A stretch of 7,868 nt of DNA from Bacteroidales bacterium (lineage in GTDB: Bacteria > Bacteroidota > Bacteroidia > Bacteroidales > GCA-2711565), in NCBI GenBank assembly GCA_029938505.1, contig JAOZUV010000085.1, positions 1-7,868 on the forward strand, in the 5' to 3' direction. The notes beneath the pieces are model-generated. The model was not told the DNA's origin. It was given only the letters and a program-made list of their open reading frames with translations, and did no database searches. Made by a program: the position numbers and the translations under genes. This document shows, piece after piece, positions 5,096-7,868 of this stretch (positions within the stretch are counted from its first letter, which is position 1; every line of letters starts with the position of its first letter).

Positions 5096-7126
5096 CTAAG
5101 CTGCAGTAGATATTGTACTTAAACCACTTGCTTTAATAATTTTTTTAACCGCAATTAATTTGCCGTTTTGGTAAATTTGTAACAGTAAAGTTCCGGTGGG
5201 TAAGCTTTTAAGTGGGATTCTAGTTGTCGGATGAGCTGGAATTACTCTTGTGTAAACCATTCCGTTAATGTCGGAAATTCGTATTTCAAAAACGTTTGGC
5301 GAAGATAAAAATAAGCTCTCATCAATTTTAATATTTATAAAACTGCTAGCTGGGTTAGGATAAATTTGGATGTGTTTGTTGTTGCTTAAATCTGAGATGC
5401 CTACAGCCGATCTAATCTTCACAACATAAGAAGTATCTGCAACCTCACAATCTGATCTATTTGAATAAGCTGTTATTTTGTTTTTAACATCTTTTTCTCC
5501 ATAGGCTTCATGAAGAATTTCGCTACTATACTCAAATCTTAAATCATTTGTTGGGTGGCTCCACTGCCCCCATCCGTTTTCTAAATCATCTGGGTGATAA
5601 GAAGTTTCATCTGGATGTCCTGTAATTTCCAAAGTATCTGCTATATTTGTACATTCTGGCATTACCGTTTCATCTATTTCTTCTACTATATTTTCTAAAT
5701 TCAAAACATTTCCTGCCATATCTTTGTAAAACTGTTCAGTTGTTTTTGTATAAACAAGTCCATCACAAGTTTCATTGCTCTTTACTACTTCTTGCACAAG
5801 TTCTGCTGGGAAACCAGAATTGTCAGTACCGTCGGCATTTGGTGGTGTTGTGTCTCTTATTCTTAATGTTTGATTCTTTATCATATCCACTGTATTTTGT
5901 GAATTATAAATTCCTGCTGTTAAATTTCTTAAAACTAAAACATCATAATTGGTTTGCTCTGGGCCTCCATTCATTACCTGTCCAGATGTTACCACAGTTT
6001 CCTCTAAAGTTTGTGGGTATTTATTTTGAACTTCTCCAGCTAATGCTTCGTAATCATTTTCTATTCCTTGGTAAATTTCTATATCTTTGTCACCTTCTGT
6101 TGTAGCTTTTTCTCCTGGGTTCCAGGATTCTTTAAGTGATGGATGTTTATCTTTTGATTCAGGGTTGTCATTAATATTTGTAAATTTAATAATAGTTTGT
6201 GAATCATATAACCAATTTCCTAAAAAATCTTTAGTTTTTCCAAACCATTCAACATAAGCATGATCATTAAAGCTATAATCCCCGGGTTTAATCTCTTCTC
6301 CAGTTTGTGGTTCCCAAAAATACCATTGACTAAAATCTTCCAAATTATTTTCAGAGGGATTTTCTTTTCCTAAAAACATACCGCACACAGCATGAGCTAC
6401 TCCTGACGTGGTTCTAGTGCTGACTAAATATGTAGGTGCCTCGAAATCTCCATTGGTAGAATAATCATATGGATCCTTGTTTTCACCTGTTGTTAAACCT
6501 GAATTTATTATATCATAAATTCCAAATCCGTCAATATGTGCATTCTGTGTTGCAAATTGCCCACAATCCCAGTTTCTTTTTTGCTCATTAAAAAGTCCTC
6601 TAGATTGGATTCTTTGCTCTAGAGTAAACTTTTTATCTGCTGGTAATATTAATTCTAATAGTGGTGACCTCTCTGAAGGATCTGCTCCTGGTACCTCTGG
6701 TACTACCCCAAATATTGGATTGACTGGGTCATATTCTAATCCATCCTTCAAACTCGAACCTTCTATAATTTGTTCCATATTTTCATAAAATTTATCTATC
6801 GCACTCTGAGTTGCCCAAGAAACAATTGTTTTTCCTTCTGGTGTAATATGTATATATCTATCTCCCTCTATTCTATCTTGACCATTTCCATCATTACCGC
6901 CTTCATAAAATGTAGAAGATTTCTTTTGACTATTTTTCTTGGCTTCAATATAAGAAACAGTTTTTTCTAAAGAAGATTTTTTATTTTCTTTGTTAATATT
7001 AACATCTACTGGTTTTAATTCATTAGAAATATTAGATGTATTTCCAGTTGCTCCTAGTGCTAATGGGAACAATGAAAGAAAACCTCCAAAGATTAGTAAT
7101 ATTAAGGTATTGGTAGAATTCTTCAT
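5096..7126 (-). CDS. Secreted T9SS-cargo protein with putative papain/transglutaminase-like domain
   Basis: The product is 676 residues. Residues 1 to about 25 are a Sec signal peptide ending PLALGA. A polar, Lys/Asn-rich stretch follows (about 27-85). A region around 180-295 looks like a papain- or transglutaminase-fold cysteine enzyme: NWDCGQFA (Cys188), GVAHAVCG (His245) and FWEPQTG (Glu272) in the order Cys-His-Glu. The EPQTG element recalls the C-terminal protease domain of fungal agglutinins such as MOA; this is from motif memory and unconfirmed. Residues about 420-570, starting at DTTPP, resemble beta-sandwich surface modules. The C-terminus is a type A T9SS sorting domain (IQIYPNPASSFINI from about 586, then LPTGTLLLQIYQNGKLIAVK), with about 11 extra residues (ASGLSTISTAA). 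Expected route: Sec export, then T9SS secretion or surface anchoring. Repeat clusters lie on both sides and the gene is convergent with the nuclease gene. Substrate unknown; it could also be a non-catalytic adhesin. Confidence 0.85.
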   Translation of the reverse strand: MKNSTNTLILLIFGGFLSLFPLALGATGNTSNISNELKPVDVNINKENKKSSLEKTVSYIEAKKNSQKKSSTFYEGGNDGNGQDRIEGDRYIHITPEGKTIVSWATQSAIDKFYENMEQIIEGSSLKDGLEYDPVNPIFGVVPEVPGADPSERSPLLELILPADKKFTLEQRIQSRGLFNEQKRNWDCGQFATQNAHIDGFGIYDIINSGLTTGENKDPYDYSTNGDFEAPTYLVSTRTTSGVAHAVCGMFLGKENPSENNLEDFSQWYFWEPQTGEEIKPGDYSFNDHAYVEWFGKTKDFLGNWLYDSQTIIKFTNINDNPESKDKHPSLKESWNPGEKATTEGDKDIEIYQGIENDYEALAGEVQNKYPQTLEETVVTSGQVMNGGPEQTNYDVLVLRNLTAGIYNSQNTVDMIKNQTLRIRDTTPPNADGTDNSGFPAELVQEVVKSNETCDGLVYTKTTEQFYKDMAGNVLNLENIVEEIDETVMPECTNIADTLEITGHPDETSYHPDDLENGWGQWSHPTNDLRFEYSSEILHEAYGEKDVKNKITAYSNRSDCEVADTSYVVKIRSAVGISDLSNNKHIQIYPNPASSFINIKIDESLFLSSPNVFEIRISDINGMVYTRVIPAHPTTRIPLKSLPTGTLLLQIYQNGKLIAVKKIIKASGLSTISTAA

Positions 7127-7145
7127 AATTTTTCAATTAAGTTAA

Positions 7146-7160
7146 ATAGCGGGGAGCTAT
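7146..7160 (-). other. Small hairpin in the 5' leader of the T9SS-cargo gene
   Basis: ATAGC (7146-7150) and GCTAT (7156-7160) form a 5-bp perfect stem with a 5-nt loop (TCCCC in the transcript sense). It lies between the -7 element and the start codon at 7126. It may affect mRNA stability or translation, but a stem this short can arise by chance. Confidence 0.3.
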
Positions 7161-7166
7161 AACTGT

Positions 7167-7174
7167 CAAATATA
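7167..7174 (-). promoter_or_regulatory. -7 promoter element of the T9SS-cargo gene, inside a dyad
   Basis: On the minus strand this is TATATTTG, a perfect TAnnTTTG, 40 nt before the start codon. It sits at the centre of an inverted repeat, AACTGT (7161-7166) and ACAGTT (7174-7179), that could be an operator. No TTG is seen at the -33 position: the upstream region is replaced by a repeat unit beginning near 7186. Confidence 0.55.
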
Positions 7175-7185
7175 CAGTTTTTTTA

Positions 7186-7431
7186 CTTCGACTACGCTTA
7201 GCCACCAGAGAATAGGACGTCGAGCGGAGTCGAGACGCCCTTCGCTTCCACTTCGACTACGCTCAGTGTCCGCGGCCACCAATAAAAGGTCATCGAGCGA
7301 CTCGTAGTGAGTATTCTCAAAGTGTATCCCGAGCGGAGCCGAGACGAGGCTTCAGCCATACTTCGGTTTCGGCTTCGCTCAACCTCCTTTTTTCAAGTCA
7401 TCGAGGCTCCCCGAGCGGAGTCGAGGGGGAG
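7186..7431. repeat. Palindromic repeat cluster 3 (between T9SS-cargo gene and sod)
   Basis: This is most of the 408-base non-coding gap 7127-7534. It holds a decayed reverse core TCGACTACGCTT (7188-7199); a forward unit, CGTC-GAGCGGAGTCGA-GACG (7218-7237); a reverse unit, CACT-TCGACTACGCTC-AGTG (7249-7268); the tail TGTCCGCGGCC with a variant forward start CATCGAGCGACTCG (7291-7304); a forward core GAGCGGAGCCGA with broken arms (7331-7342); a reverse unit, GGTT-TCGGCTTCGCTC-AACC (7365-7384); and a forward unit, CTCCCC-GAGCGGAGTCGA-GGGGGAG (7407-7431). Four of these keep complementary arms although the arm sequences differ. No protein-coding gene is visible in the block. Confidence 0.9.
7407..7431. 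repeat. Forward repeat unit with long CTCCCC/GGGGAG stem
   Basis: CTCCCC (7407-7412) pairs with GGGGAG (7426-7431) around the core GAGCGGAGTCGA (7413-7424), with one extra G at 7425. The arms share nothing with the CGTC/GACG arms of other forward copies, yet pairing is kept. It is the last unit before the sod promoter. Confidence 0.8.
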
Positions 7432-7479
7432 ACAAGACATTTTTTAATAAAAATTTTACAACAAATTTCTTATTTTAAT

Positions 7480-7510
7480 TTGTTCTAAATAAAAATAACT
7501 ATTATATTTG
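7480..7510 (+). promoter_or_regulatory. Promoter of the superoxide dismutase gene
   Basis: TTG (7480-7482), a 20-nt spacer, then TATATTTG (7503-7510) match the Bacteroidota TTG-N(about 20)-TAnnTTTG promoter fully. The start codon is 24 nt beyond the -7 element. This is the best promoter in the window. Confidence 0.8.
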
Positions 7511-7534
7511 CATCAAACATCAAGATTAAAATAC

Positions 7535-7868
7535 ATGAATAGCGAAATAAAAAATTTAGAATTCCCCACTTTAGCATACGATTTTAATGCTTTAGAGCCA
7601 CATATAGATGCATTGACTATGGAGATTCATTTCACCAGACATCATAAAGCGTATTTTGATAATTTACAAAATGCGGTAAAAGGAAACGAAATGGAAAGTA
7701 TGCCTTTCGGATCTGTTTTAAAAAATATTAGTAAATACCCTACAGCTGTTCGCAATAATGGGGGTGGTCATTTTAACCATTCTCTTTTTTGGACAGTATT
7801 ATCACCCAATGGCGGTGGACAACCCAGTGGTGACTTATTAGAAGCCATTAATCAAACTTTTGGTTCAT
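7535..7868 (+). CDS. Fe/Mn superoxide dismutase, N-terminal part, cut by window edge
   Basis: The first 111 residues are present. LEFPTLAYDFNALEPHIDAL opens the alpha-hairpin domain. MEIHFTRHHKAY carries the first metal ligand (His32), and NNGGGHFNHSLFW carries the second (His82). SPNGGGQPSGDL and EAINQTFGS lead toward the C-terminal domain, which holds the remaining Asp and His ligands outside the window. The enzyme dismutates superoxide to oxygen and hydrogen peroxide in the cytoplasm. The GGGH.NH context resembles Mn-type or metal-flexible members more than classic Fe-type, but the diagnostic C-terminal residues are missing, so sodA or sodB is not assigned. A near-consensus promoter lies 24 nt upstream, and repeat cluster 3 lies just beyond it. 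Confidence 0.95.
   Translation, partial: MNSEIKNLEFPTLAYDFNALEPHIDALTMEIHFTRHHKAYFDNLQNAVKGNEMESMPFGSVLKNISKYPTAVRNNGGGHFNHSLFWTVLSPNGGGQPSGDLLEAINQTFGS

Noticed and set aside
5647..6105. Plus-strand open frame of 152 codons, and another at 6770-6970
   Set aside because: Leu/Phe/Tyr-rich translations antisense to the T9SS-cargo gene, which has a signal peptide and sorting domain in its own frame; treated as shadows.
7161..7184. Rho-independent terminator (AACTGT/ACAGTT stem followed by a T-run)
   Set aside because: No plus-strand gene ends upstream of it. It lies between divergent genes and overlaps a perfect minus-strand -7 element, so a promoter or operator reading fits better.
7186..7431. 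CRISPR array
   Set aside because: The repeats are short, occur in both orientations, vary in spacing and sequence, and have no uniform spacers or cas genes nearby.
7167..7440. tRNA or structured riboswitch in the long gap before sod
   Set aside because: The GC-rich structure is fully explained by units of the hairpin repeat family; no cloverleaf or known riboswitch core was seen.

Overview
The window looks like an AT-rich chromosome segment from a member of the Bacteroidota, most likely Flavobacteriia or a close relative. Four things point there: a type IX secretion (T9SS) sorting domain on a secreted protein; a TonB-dependent receptor with the N-terminal carboxypeptidase-regulatory-like extension typical of the phylum; promoters of the TTG-N(about 20)-TAnnTTTG type; and starts that mostly lack Shine-Dalgarno sequences. 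The assignment comes from sequence features only, not from a database search.

Layout. Positions 1-202 (minus) hold the N-terminal end of a nucleoside (uridine/purine) phosphorylase, divergent from cinA (275-1519, plus), with two face-to-face promoters between them. rpmB (1636-1878, plus; ribosomal protein L28) follows and ends in a strong intrinsic terminator (1901-1930). A TonB-dependent outer-membrane receptor (2022-4538, plus) comes next. From 4541 to about 7431 the region is accessory in character. It contains a small GIY-YIG nuclease gene (4691-4999, plus), a large secreted T9SS-cargo protein with a possible papain-like Cys-His-Glu triad (5096-7126, minus), and three clusters of GC-rich imperfect palindromes (4541-4659, 4977-5064, 7186-7431). 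The window closes with the N-terminal part of an Fe/Mn superoxide dismutase (7535-7868, plus) behind a near-consensus promoter.

The main discovery candidate is the repeat family and its nuclease. Every unit has the same 12-nt core, GAGCGGAGYCGA, or the reverse complement with small variation (TCGRCTNCGCTC). In eight units the core is flanked by short inverted arms. The arm sequences differ from copy to copy (CGTC/GACG, CATC/GATG, CTCCCC/GGGGAG, GGCT/AGCC, GTCACT/AGTGAC, CACT/AGTG, GGTT/AACC) yet stay complementary. That is covariation for a hairpin with a constant loop and a changing stem. Units occur in both orientations, often as inverted pairs. The GIY-YIG gene lies between two clusters and its last codons and stop lie inside a repeat unit. 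This resembles REP/REPIN elements with their RAYT enzymes in other bacteria, but with a GIY-YIG nuclease in the enzyme's place. The functional link is inference.

The flanking genes are housekeeping (nucleoside salvage, NMN/NAD recycling, ribosome, oxidative defence) or nutrient uptake and do not form one pathway. The repeat, nuclease and T9SS-cargo block sits between them like an inserted or expanding accessory segment.
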